From the NCBI GenBank assembly GCA_013215865.1, contig JABSQL010000006.1:1-6885 (forward strand): a stretch of DNA of 6,885 nucleotides. The letters run 5' to 3'. The first letter of the stretch is position 1, and the number at the start of each line of letters is the position of its first letter. The stretch comes from Candidatus Margulisiibacteriota bacterium (lineage in GTDB: Bacteria; Margulisbacteria; Marinamargulisbacteria; DT-59). This document shows positions 1 to 6,285 of the stretch, one piece after another. The notes beneath the pieces are model-generated. The model was given only the letters and a program-made list of their open reading frames with translations. It made no database searches and was not told the origin of the DNA. Made by a program: the position numbers and the translations under genes.

Positions 1-252
1 AAATTCTCCTTTCACATAGAGCTGGGGTACGGTGGGCCAATCTGAAAAGTCTTTAATCGCTTGGCGAAGAACCTCATCTTTTAAGACGTCTCTTGTCACA
101 AAGTCAACCTCCATGGCAGAAAGTACTTGAACCACTTGTGATGAAAAACCGCATTGGGGTTGGGAAGTGTCTCCCTTCATGTATAAAATAATGGTGTTTT
201 CTTTAATGTCTTTCTGAATGTCTTGTTTTTTTTCTTCGATTTCTTCTTGCAT
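1..252 (-). CDS. grxD: Monothiol glutaredoxin, Grx4/GrxD family (5' part, runs off left edge)
   Basis: Cytoplasmic CGFS glutaredoxin, a family that carries and hands over [2Fe-2S] clusters rather than reducing disulfides; the cluster is held by the CGFS cysteine and by bound glutathione. My translation gives 84 residues with the frame still open at base 1. It begins MQEEIEEKKQ, has MKGD at 25-28, the active-site CGFS at 34-37, and DWPTVPQLYVKGEF at 71-84, which is the family's conserved WPTxPQLYV block. Family members are usually about 105-115 residues, so the C-terminal quarter lies outside the window. The ATG at 252-250 is chosen because AGGAG (263-259) sits 6 bases before it; another ATG at 257 is in a different frame. 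It starts 12 bases after the bolA stop, so the two are very probably co-translated and act together as a Grx-BolA pair. Confidence 0.95.
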   Translation of the reverse strand, partial: MQEEIEEKKQDIQKDIKENTIILYMKGDTSQPQCGFSSQVVQVLSAMEVDFVTRDVLKDEVLRQAIKDFSDWPTVPQLYVKGEF

Positions 253-264
253 ATCATTCTCCTT

Positions 265-528
265 TTAAACAGAATAGTTTTCCTTTTGACTTTCCCATTT
301 TTCTGGGGTAAACGTTTTCAAAGCCAGGGCATGAACCTTTTCTTTGAATGCTTCCTTCAGGCTATTCAAAACCATTTGGTGCTGTTTGACAAGAGGCATT
401 CCAATAAACGTAGCGCTAATGACCAATGCTTGAAAATGAACGCCGTCCTGTTGTGGATCTGTAACGATTGCCGTCGCATCTGGAATATTTTTTAGAATAA
501 TCTCTGTGATTTGCTTAGTGATAGGCAT
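265..528 (-). CDS. bolA: BolA/IbaG family Fe-S trafficking protein
   Basis: Small cytoplasmic protein of 87 residues that in this family binds CGFS glutaredoxins, sharing a glutathione-ligated [2Fe-2S] cluster. The DGVHFQ stretch (residues 28-33) followed by a hydrophobic strand and then VKQHQMVLNSL (47-57) resembles the IbaG/YrbA branch more than BolA proper. The family hallmark VHALALKTFTPEKW is at 65-78; H66 is the expected conserved cluster-ligand histidine. The frame is open further upstream to a Met at 597, but that would add 23 unrelated residues lying inside gshB. The start at 528 fits the family N-terminus and has GGAGA (542-538) 9 bases upstream. It overlaps the 3' end of gshB by 14 bases, which suggests translational coupling, and is followed 12 bases later by grxD, its likely protein partner. 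Confidence 0.92.
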   Translation of the reverse strand: MPITKQITEIILKNIPDATAIVTDPQQDGVHFQALVISATFIGMPLVKQHQMVLNSLKEAFKEKVHALALKTFTPEKWESQKENYSV

Positions 529-1456
529 TTGAAAGTGTCTCCGAAAACTCAATAACCTTTTCTGGGAGGTCTTCATCATAGTATGGTGCCATTTCACAAA
601 TACAAGTAGGGGAAGTCACATTGACTTCGATTAACTTGCCACCAATGATATCAATACCCACAAAATATAAACCCAATCGCTGCAGATCTGGTTTAATACG
701 ATCAATAATCGCCATGTCCGTGTCTGTGATGTTGGTTTGTTGGGGTGCACCACCTGCAAAGAAGTTATTTCGGTGATCATCGGGTCCATGAACACGTAAA
801 ATAGCCCCCAACGGGTCCCCGTTAAGTAGCAGAATTCTTTTGTCTCCGTTTTGAGCATCTGGCAGATACTCTTGCACGATAACGGGTTGGCTTTCATTTT
901 GAGTAAGGGTTTCAAAAATCACATTTCGATTGGCATCCGTTTCTTTGACTCGAAAGATACCCTGCCCACCAAAGGCATTTACGGGTTTCAAAATGATATC
1001 TTTTTCTTCATTCAGAAAAGAAGTGAGCACATTTATTTTTCCGCTAACGACTGTTTTAGGAACAATATCTTGAAATTGGAGGGCCCAGAGTTTTTCGTTT
1101 ACACTTCGAACCCCTGAGGGTGTATTAACAACGGCTGTTTGAGATAACTGGTCTAAAAGCCATGTGCAGTGAAGATAATTCAATCCAAAAGGAGGGTTCT
1201 GACGCATAAAAACCACATCCACATCTTTTTCAGTCATAACGATGAGAGGGTCCTGTTTGAAGGGTGGGGTCATGGATAAATCGATATCTACGGGCGTCAC
1301 TAAGAATTCAAGATGTCCGTCTTTAAAAATAAGGTCTGTGTCCTGTACATGGAACAGAGAATGCCCTTTTTTCTTGGCAGATATCATCAAGGCAAATGAG
1401 GTGTCTTTCTGTGGGATAATGGTATCGAGTGGATCAAGTATGAAAACGATATTCAT
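515..1456 (-). CDS. gshB: Glutathione synthetase (ATP-grasp)
   Basis: Second enzyme of glutathione synthesis: ATP-dependent ligation of gamma-glutamylcysteine and glycine in the cytoplasm. The 313 residues match the usual length of bacterial GshB (about 315). Landmarks in order: FMRQNPPF (83-90, family R-Q-D/N-PPF motif), NEKLWALQF (120-128), ILKPVNAFGGQGIFRV (155-170, ATP-grasp glycine loop), NGDKR (203-207), FFAGG (232-236), and VGIDIIGGKLIEVNVTSPT (266-284), the highly conserved C-terminal block ending in NVTSPT. All expected regions are present, so the enzyme looks intact. The ATG overlaps the gshA stop in an ATGA (1456-1453), and a strong AAGGAG (1470-1465) lies 8 bases upstream inside gshA, so both direct initiation and coupling are available. 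Its TAA at 517-515 lies inside the start of bolA. Confidence 0.97.
   Translation of the reverse strand: MNIVFILDPLDTIIPQKDTSFALMISAKKKGHSLFHVQDTDLIFKDGHLEFLVTPVDIDLSMTPPFKQDPLIVMTEKDVDVVFMRQNPPFGLNYLHCTWLLDQLSQTAVVNTPSGVRSVNEKLWALQFQDIVPKTVVSGKINVLTSFLNEEKDIILKPVNAFGGQGIFRVKETDANRNVIFETLTQNESQPVIVQEYLPDAQNGDKRILLLNGDPLGAILRVHGPDDHRNNFFAGGAPQQTNITDTDMAIIDRIKPDLQRLGLYFVGIDIIGGKLIEVNVTSPTCICEMAPYYDEDLPEKVIEFSETLSNAYH
538..542 (-). promoter_or_regulatory. Ribosome binding site deciding the bolA start
   Basis: GGAGA on the minus strand, 9 bases before the ATG at 528. It lies inside the last codons of gshB and supports the short BolA start over the upstream Met at 597. Confidence 0.5.
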
Positions 1457-2700
1457 TGCGCCAGCTCCTTGTGGATATCGCCAATCTCTTTTTGGGCCGA
1501 TATGCCTGCGATGCGGGCCAATATCTGATATAGCTCTAGTTTCTTTGGGTCGGGATCAATCCCGCAAGATTCAGCGTCAGAATCTTGGTTCACAAGACAC
1601 GCTTTGGAACCCGGAATCTGACACATACGTTTAAAAGACATACCGGGTGAATTGAGGTTGTCTCGGGCACCTTTGTTGGGATTAAACCGGTAAAATCCCC
1701 CCACAATTTTATTATTAATTTGATATATACAAATATCACGGGCATAGGGTTGATCTGTAGAGGTATCAGGCACACCCTCTTGAAGAATAAAGTGGCTGAT
1801 GGGGATGGCTGATTTCCCTTTTGCGAGCTTGTTTCTTCCTTTACGATTCAAAGTCAGAATATCATGAGGGTCTTCAATTGGCATGACGCCCATTCCATAG
1901 GTTCCTGAATCTGATTTTAAGAAGATATAGGGCTTTTCTGTAATGTTGTGTTGGGTATACTTAGATTGAATATCTTTAAAAAGATCGCTGGCGTAATCTG
2001 CTAAAGATTCACGGTCTTTCGGGTCATTGATATTTACATTTTTGCTTCTTTTAAAAAGGCAAGAGTATAACCAAGGATCTTGCTTAGTAATCTCGGAAAA
2101 GGCTTCCACAAGCCAATTAGTATGTTCAAAATGATGGGATTTTTTCCGTGCATGCCACCCTGCGTGAACGGAAGGATAAATCGGTATATGGCTACTTTGA
2201 AGAATCTCTGGTATACCTGAAGACAAGTCGTTGTTCAGGATAATCAGATCAAAAACACCTTGCTGAGATTCAATTTGTTTCATGAGTCCTTTCAGGCAAT
2301 AGGTTTTAACAATTTTACCCGAAGCACTTTCGAGTTCCGCAAACCCGTCATTCTGACAATCTGTGGATTCTTCGTCTAAAAAACTGGCAATAGTGGTCTT
2401 AAAACCTGCTTTTTTAATCATTGACTCTAAAACCACAACGTTTTCCAAGTACCATTTGTTGCGGGTATGTTTTTCTGTAATAATCAGAATCCGTTGACAT
2501 GTAGGCACACGGTTCAAAATCGTTTCTTTTAGGGTAATAGAAGCATCTTCACGACTGGTAACACACAGGTTATTAAAGCCTGCTGGAAACAGGTTTGTAT
2601 CGACAACAGCGGTCTTAAAACCAGCATCTCGAATATCAACGGAAGCATATAAAGGAAGCTCTCCATTATTTTCATGATCTTCTAGCCATTTATTAATCAT
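1453..2700 (-). CDS. gshA: Glutamate-cysteine ligase, A. ferrooxidans type
   Basis: First and rate-limiting enzyme of glutathione synthesis, joining glutamate and cysteine with ATP. It belongs to the separate GshA family named after Acidithiobacillus ferrooxidans (TIGR02049/PF08886), not the E. coli or plant-type ligases. I recognise it from YASVDIRDAGFK and VDTNLFPAGFNNL near the N-terminus, EKHTRNKWYLEN (about residues 76-87 counted from the ATG), IFLKSDSGTYGMGVM (259-273, a probable nucleotide-binding loop), LQEGV (306-310), RDICIYQINNKIVGGFYRFN (321-340) and NLNSPGMSFKRM (348-359). Counted from the ATG at 2700 it is 415 residues. A TTG at 2721, directly after the mdlB stop in the same frame, would add seven residues. 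Neither start has a convincing ribosome site. Its TGA overlaps the gshB start, giving a gshA-gshB pair. Confidence 0.93.
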   Translation of the reverse strand: MINKWLEDHENNGELPLYASVDIRDAGFKTAVVDTNLFPAGFNNLCVTSREDASITLKETILNRVPTCQRILIITEKHTRNKWYLENVVVLESMIKKAGFKTTIASFLDEESTDCQNDGFAELESASGKIVKTYCLKGLMKQIESQQGVFDLIILNNDLSSGIPEILQSSHIPIYPSVHAGWHARKKSHHFEHTNWLVEAFSEITKQDPWLYSCLFKRSKNVNINDPKDRESLADYASDLFKDIQSKYTQHNITEKPYIFLKSDSGTYGMGVMPIEDPHDILTLNRKGRNKLAKGKSAIPISHFILQEGVPDTSTDQPYARDICIYQINNKIVGGFYRFNPNKGARDNLNSPGMSFKRMCQIPGSKACLVNQDSDAESCGIDPDPKKLELYQILARIAGISAQKEIGDIHKELAQ

Positions 2701-2721
2701 CGCGAAGATTGTAGCACCCAA

Positions 2722-4467
2722 CTACAAATGTGAAAACTGGAGCTGAAATAGCTTCGCATAGAATCCGTCCTTAGCCATGAGGGCTTTGTGCGACCCTTCT
2801 TCCAGAATTTCCCCATCTTTCATCGCATAAATATGATCTGCCTTTTGAATCGTAGACAGTCTGTGGGCAATGACCAATACCGTTTTCTGTGAAAATATAA
2901 GCTCAGTGGCTTTTTGGATTAGTCTCTCAGAAAGTGAGTCTACATTTGCTGTGGCTTCGTCTAACAAAATGATTGGCGATGGGCAAGCAAGTGCTCTTGC
3001 AAAAGAGATGAGCTGGGCTTGCCCCAAAGACAATGCACCTCCTTGATGGGTCAAAACAGTATCATAACCATCTGGAAACTTTTGAATAAAATCATGAGCC
3101 TGTACTCTTTTGGCTGCATCTATGGCGGCCTCAGTTGATACCTTAGGATTTCCCATGGTGATGTTAAATGCTATGGAGCCACTGAATAGTTGAATATCTT
3201 GAGACACATGGGCAATTTGTGAACGAAGAAATGCCAAATCAAGATCTTGAATAGGGTGGTTATCCAATAGGATATGGCCTGAATAACCGGTATAAAGATG
3301 AGACATCAGGCGTCCAACGGTTGTTTTTCCAGATCCAGTCGGTCCAACAAGTGCTGTTACACTCCCCACATTTAGTTCAAGAGACACATTTTTCAAGATG
3401 GGCTTATCTTCATGACCGGGATATGCAAAAGACACTTCTTTAAATATCATGTGCCCCTTACTGTCGGGAAGAGTCAGAGAACCTGATGGTATATGTTCTT
3501 GAATATCAAAGGTGCCGAATATCTTTTCCAACGCCGCTAGCGCTTGCTGTAACACTGCAAATTTGGTGGAAAGTTCCTTCAGTGGTTGAAAAAATTTCTG
3601 AATGTAATCGATGAAGGCCACCAGTACACCAATGGTGATGGCACTGTTTAAATGCTGGGCAAATCCGTACCAAAGCATAACAGCGATTACAATAGAGCTC
3701 ATAGCCTCAACTATTGAGTACAGTAACGCATCAAAGTAAACAGAGCCCAATACTGCCTTACGATACGCTTTATTAAGGTCTTTAAAGTGATGATAATTTT
3801 TAGATTCTCTTGAAAATAATTGGACAATTTCAACACCTTGAAGCTGCTCTTGCAAACTGGCCGTAATTTTCCCTACTGTTACTCGAATGGCGGTGTAATA
3901 AAAACGAAGCTTCACACGAAAAAAATTAATAATAAGAATTAAAGGGGGTACAAACACCACTGTAACAAGGGTTAATTTTAGACTTAAAATAGACATAAAG
4001 ACCAATATGCCAATGAGAGTAAGAACATCACCAACAAGTGTGACAAGTCCACTGGAAAAACTTTCATTGAGTGACTCTACATCTGAGGTTAATCGGGAGG
4101 TAATAATACCTTTGGGTGTTTTATCGAAATAGCTTGAAGACAAGTGGCTGACATGGCGAAACAAATCGACTCGAAGAGTAGAAATGGTTTTTTGCCCCAC
4201 ATATTGGAATAAAAAGCTTTGCAATGCACGGCAAATAAATTCTCCAACAACAGCCATTCCAAAAAAAAGGGCCACTCTTGAAAGTCCCGTCAAGTTTCCT
4301 TGTGTAATATAATCATCAATACCTACTTTCAAGAGATAAGGTTGAACGAGGTGAAAACCGGTAATACAAGGAATCAGGATCAAACTAACCGATAGAAGTC
4401 TTTTGTATTTTTTTAAATATTGCCAATATCTAATGAGATAGTCTTTATCTTGCTGAATGTTATTCAT
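2722..4467 (-). CDS. mdlB: ABC exporter half-transporter, MdlB-like (TMD-NBD)
   Basis: Inner-membrane half-transporter of 581 residues. The exporter-type membrane domain is roughly residues 1-330, with hydrophobic spans from about 20-45 onward, the DVESLNESF coupling region near 130, and LWYG at 265-268. The ATPase domain follows: Walker A GPTGSGKT (375-382), Q-loop glutamine in VSQD (423), signature LSLGQ (479-483), Walker B ILLDEA with catalytic Glu504, and H-loop His535. The signature deviates from LSGGQ while the catalytic glutamate is kept. This is the pattern of the E. coli MdlB-like half of asymmetric heterodimers, so its partner should be the upstream mdlA product. The frame extends to 4587, but the ATG at 4467 gives the normal family length and overlaps the mdlA stop by 8 bases (ATGAATAA). 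A weak GAGAA (4477-4473) precedes it. Substrate unknown. Confidence 0.9.
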   Translation of the reverse strand: MNNIQQDKDYLIRYWQYLKKYKRLLSVSLILIPCITGFHLVQPYLLKVGIDDYITQGNLTGLSRVALFFGMAVVGEFICRALQSFLFQYVGQKTISTLRVDLFRHVSHLSSSYFDKTPKGIITSRLTSDVESLNESFSSGLVTLVGDVLTLIGILVFMSILSLKLTLVTVVFVPPLILIINFFRVKLRFYYTAIRVTVGKITASLQEQLQGVEIVQLFSRESKNYHHFKDLNKAYRKAVLGSVYFDALLYSIVEAMSSIVIAVMLWYGFAQHLNSAITIGVLVAFIDYIQKFFQPLKELSTKFAVLQQALAALEKIFGTFDIQEHIPSGSLTLPDSKGHMIFKEVSFAYPGHEDKPILKNVSLELNVGSVTALVGPTGSGKTTVGRLMSHLYTGYSGHILLDNHPIQDLDLAFLRSQIAHVSQDIQLFSGSIAFNITMGNPKVSTEAAIDAAKRVQAHDFIQKFPDGYDTVLTHQGGALSLGQAQLISFARALACPSPIILLDEATANVDSLSERLIQKATELIFSQKTVLVIAHRLSTIQKADHIYAMKDGEILEEGSHKALMAKDGFYAKLFQLQFSHL

Positions 4468-5419
4468 GCGTGTTCTCGAGTTTCTGATATTGCCAAGTAT
4501 GTTTGTATATTCCTTCTTTTTCCAAAAGGGATTGATGGGTGCCGCTATCCGTGATGTGACCTTCTTCCAGAACCAGAATCTGATCACAATGGGTCAGTGC
4601 ACTCACACGATGAGAAATCAAAACAGATGTGGTCTGCCCTTTATTTTTGAACAAATTCTGAATCAGTTTCGTTTCTGTTTTATGGTCTACAGCCGATAAA
4701 ATATCATCCAAAATTAAAATAAAATGGGGTTTATAGAGTGCCCGAGACAGGGCCAAACGATTTTTTTGACCACCCGATAAGATGACTCCTTTTTCGCCTA
4801 CTAAGGTATCATAGTTCTTAGGGAACCGGTGAATATCATATTCAATTGACGCATTCTGAGAGGCCATTTCAACTGCTTCAGACTGTACGGATTTGGATTC
4901 AGGTTGATAAAATGCTACGTTTTGAGCGATGGTATCTGAAAATAGAAACGATTCTTGAGGCACATATGACAGCCCTTCACGATATGCTTTGAGAGGCCAT
5001 TTGAGAATATCAATATCATCAATGAAGAGTGTGTTTTGGGGTACAGATTCCAAACGTGCTAATACCCGAGACAAGACCGTTTTACCAGATCCTGTGGGTC
5101 CAAATATGCCCAAAGTGTGCCCAGGTTGAATTGTAAATGAGATACCTTTAAGTATAGGCGCTTCATTTTGAATCTTGAAACAGAGATTTTTGACCTCTAT
5201 CTTGGGTGGCTTTGTCAATGACAAGGCGGTCTTGACATCTGCTTGATCTGTAATCATTGGGGGGGTATCTAAAATATCTTGAATACGTTTTAAAGAGACT
5301 TGACCCCTTTGAATTAAATTGATGATCCATGCAATGGCAGCGGTGGGCCAGGTAAGCAGCATTAAATAGGATCCAAATGCTACAAAATCCCCCAAAGTAA
5401 TGGCACTTTCAATCACCAA
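4460..5419 (-). CDS. C-terminal piece of MdlA-like ABC transporter (last helix and ATPase domain)
   Basis: The frame after the internal TAA, 319 residues if read from the TTG at 5419; the GTG at 5416 is also possible. It contains the final membrane helix (about 10-35) and a complete ATPase domain: Walker A GPTGSGKT (107-114), Q-loop Gln155, signature LSGGQ (214-218), Walker B ILILDD (234-239) and H-loop His270. Asp239 replaces the catalytic glutamate, as in E. coli MdlA (ILDDALSAVD) and in the degenerate-site half of other heterodimeric exporters. GGTGGA at 5428-5423 sits 6 bases before the GTG, so reinitiation after the TAA is conceivable. The same bases also encode the conserved Gly-Gly, so that site may be coincidence. 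Its TAA overlaps the mdlB start. Confidence 0.6.
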   Translation of the reverse strand: MVIESAITLGDFVAFGSYLMLLTWPTAAIAWIINLIQRGQVSLKRIQDILDTPPMITDQADVKTALSLTKPPKIEVKNLCFKIQNEAPILKGISFTIQPGHTLGIFGPTGSGKTVLSRVLARLESVPQNTLFIDDIDILKWPLKAYREGLSYVPQESFLFSDTIAQNVAFYQPESKSVQSEAVEMASQNASIEYDIHRFPKNYDTLVGEKGVILSGGQKNRLALSRALYKPHFILILDDILSAVDHKTETKLIQNLFKNKGQTTSVLISHRVSALTHCDQILVLEEGHITDSGTHQSLLEKEGIYKHTWQYQKLENTHE

Positions 5420-5431
5420 CTTTCCACCATA

Positions 5432-6199
5432 TTAAAACAAAATCATGGTTCCCAGACTGCCCACAATTGTGATAAATGGAAACATGGCTCCCCGTACAGC
5501 AGACAGTTTGATATTCACAGATTCAAGGTGCTTATTTTCCGTCTCAAATGCCTCTAGAATAGTGGACTCAGAACCGTAACTTTTAATAAGTAATATACTG
5601 CCTATAGACTCTACAATAAATTGGGTTAATGCACCCAATCTTTCTTGAGATTCTTTGACGTATCGATGTAATCGCTTCACCAATCGCTTAATAAACAGGA
5701 AAGCAATCGGTATGGGTAAAAGGGTAAAAATAGTCAGAAAAACATGTATTTTAGTCATATTGTACAGGACAAAACCATATATTAAGACAATATTCAGCAA
5801 ATGTAAAAAAGCGAAAGCAACCATGGCTCTCAGACTGCGAATATCATTGGTCAGGCGGGACATCAAATCTCCGATATGCTGACCTCTATAATAGTCTTTA
5901 GATAATGTCATTAGGTGACGGTACAAGTCATTTCTGAGGTCATATTCAACGTATCGACCGGGTGTAAATATAAAAATACGCGATAATGTTCTGGAAATCA
6001 TTAAAATAATGGCAAGACCAATAATAGAAAGGACAATAGATTGTAAAGATACGGTTCCTTCCATTTGGATTAAATCTATGGCATCTTTAATCTTTAGGGG
6101 ATTTAAAACGGTTACAAAAGCGGTAATGACCAAGGTGATCATGCCGGCAAAGTACCATTTCCAGTACCTCAGTGTGTAAGTCCTTATAAAAGAAATCAT
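5432..6199 (-). CDS. N-terminal piece of MdlA-like ABC transporter (membrane domain only)
   Basis: The part translated before the internal TAA: 255 residues. It holds most of the exporter membrane domain, with hydrophobic spans at roughly 15-35, 50-75, 130-150, 152-170 and 240-255. The stretch GDLMSRLTNDIRSLRAM in the 100-120 region is typical of type IV ABC exporter coupling segments. It ends inside or just after the fifth helix and has no ATPase domain. The ATG at 6199 is the only sensible start, since a TAG lies two codons upstream and the N-terminus (MISFIRTYTLRYWKWYFAG) fits relatives. No Shine-Dalgarno sequence precedes it. On its own it cannot be a working transporter. Confidence 0.7.
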   Translation of the reverse strand: MISFIRTYTLRYWKWYFAGMITLVITAFVTVLNPLKIKDAIDLIQMEGTVSLQSIVLSIIGLAIILMISRTLSRIFIFTPGRYVEYDLRNDLYRHLMTLSKDYYRGQHIGDLMSRLTNDIRSLRAMVAFAFLHLLNIVLIYGFVLYNMTKIHVFLTIFTLLPIPIAFLFIKRLVKRLHRYVKESQERLGALTQFIVESIGSILLIKSYGSESTILEAFETENKHLESVNIKLSAVRGAMFPFITIVGSLGTMILF

Positions 6200-6236
6200 A
6201 GGCTATATCATAGCAATATGTTTTCTTTCAGCCTAT
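6198..6236. repeat. Short inverted repeat overlapping the mdlA start
   Basis: ATAGGCT (6198-6204) and AGCCTAT (6230-6236) are perfect 7-base inverted arms separated by 25 bases. The left arm covers part of the mdlA start codon. It could be an operator for a dimeric regulator, but arms this short in AT-rich DNA may be chance. Confidence 0.25.
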
Positions 6237-6285
6237 ATTGGGTATAACGAAGTATATTTAATTAAAATATTCAGTCGGGGGGATT
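6200..6285. promoter_or_regulatory. Divergent promoter region between the mdlA operon and the lipoprotein gene
   Basis: The only intergenic stretch of note, 86 bases and very AT-rich. Toward the minus strand an extended -10-like TGCTATGAT lies at 6215-6207, which would start transcription almost at the mdlA ATG; TATACT at 6256-6251 is a second -10 candidate, giving a leader of about 45 bases. Neither has a good -35. Toward the plus strand TTGGGT (6239-6244) and TAAAAT (6263-6268) are 18 bases apart. These are matches by eye, so the individual boxes are weak; that promoters lie here is a fair inference from the divergent layout. Confidence 0.4.
6277..6283 (+). promoter_or_regulatory. G-run ribosome binding site of the lipoprotein gene
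   Basis: GGGGGGA ends 2 bases before the ATG at 6286. It is the only purine-rich Shine-Dalgarno candidate. The six-G run is unusual because the length of such a run can change and would alter spacing to the start codon. Confidence 0.45.

Larger units (their letters stand above)
4460..6199 (-). pseudogene. mdlA: ABC exporter half-transporter, MdlA-like, interrupted by in-frame TAA
   Basis: The partner of mdlB, spanning 580 codons including its own stop, about normal for MdlA (close to 590). The reading frame is unbroken in phase but carries a TAA at 5434-5432 (codon 256). Residues on both sides continue the family pattern: MILF, stop, YGGKLVIESAITLGDFVAF, where relatives have a WYGG-type motif. 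The mdlB paralogue has MLWYG at this spot, so the stop falls on the tryptophan position at the end of a membrane helix. No frameshift is needed to join the halves. The rest looks well conserved, so this is either a very recent nonsense mutation, a sequencing error, or a tolerated split. Without an intact MdlA the exporter should not work normally, because this subunit supplies the only consensus LSGGQ. The gene is probably first in the six-gene operon. Confidence 0.8.

Noticed and set aside
223..495. Plus-strand open frame of 90 residues
   Set aside because: It lies antisense to the clearly recognised bolA gene; the peptide is Phe-rich and resembles no family.
1242..1634. Plus-strand open frame of 130 residues
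   Set aside because: It is antisense across the gshB/gshA junction, both certain genes, and has no protein-like pattern.
5432..5434. Genetic code change explaining the mdlA stop
   Set aside because: TAA ends gshB, bolA, mdlA itself and the lipoprotein gene, TAG ends mdlB and TGA ends gshA; tryptophan is encoded by TGG. All three stops are in normal use.
5655..5882. Plus-strand open frame of 75 residues
   Set aside because: It is antisense to the membrane domain of mdlA; Arg/Lys-rich sequence is the expected mirror of hydrophobic codons.
6200..6285. Riboswitch or attenuator in the divergent spacer
   Set aside because: The spacer is only 86 bases and AT-rich; I see one 7-base inverted repeat and no terminator hairpin followed by a T run.
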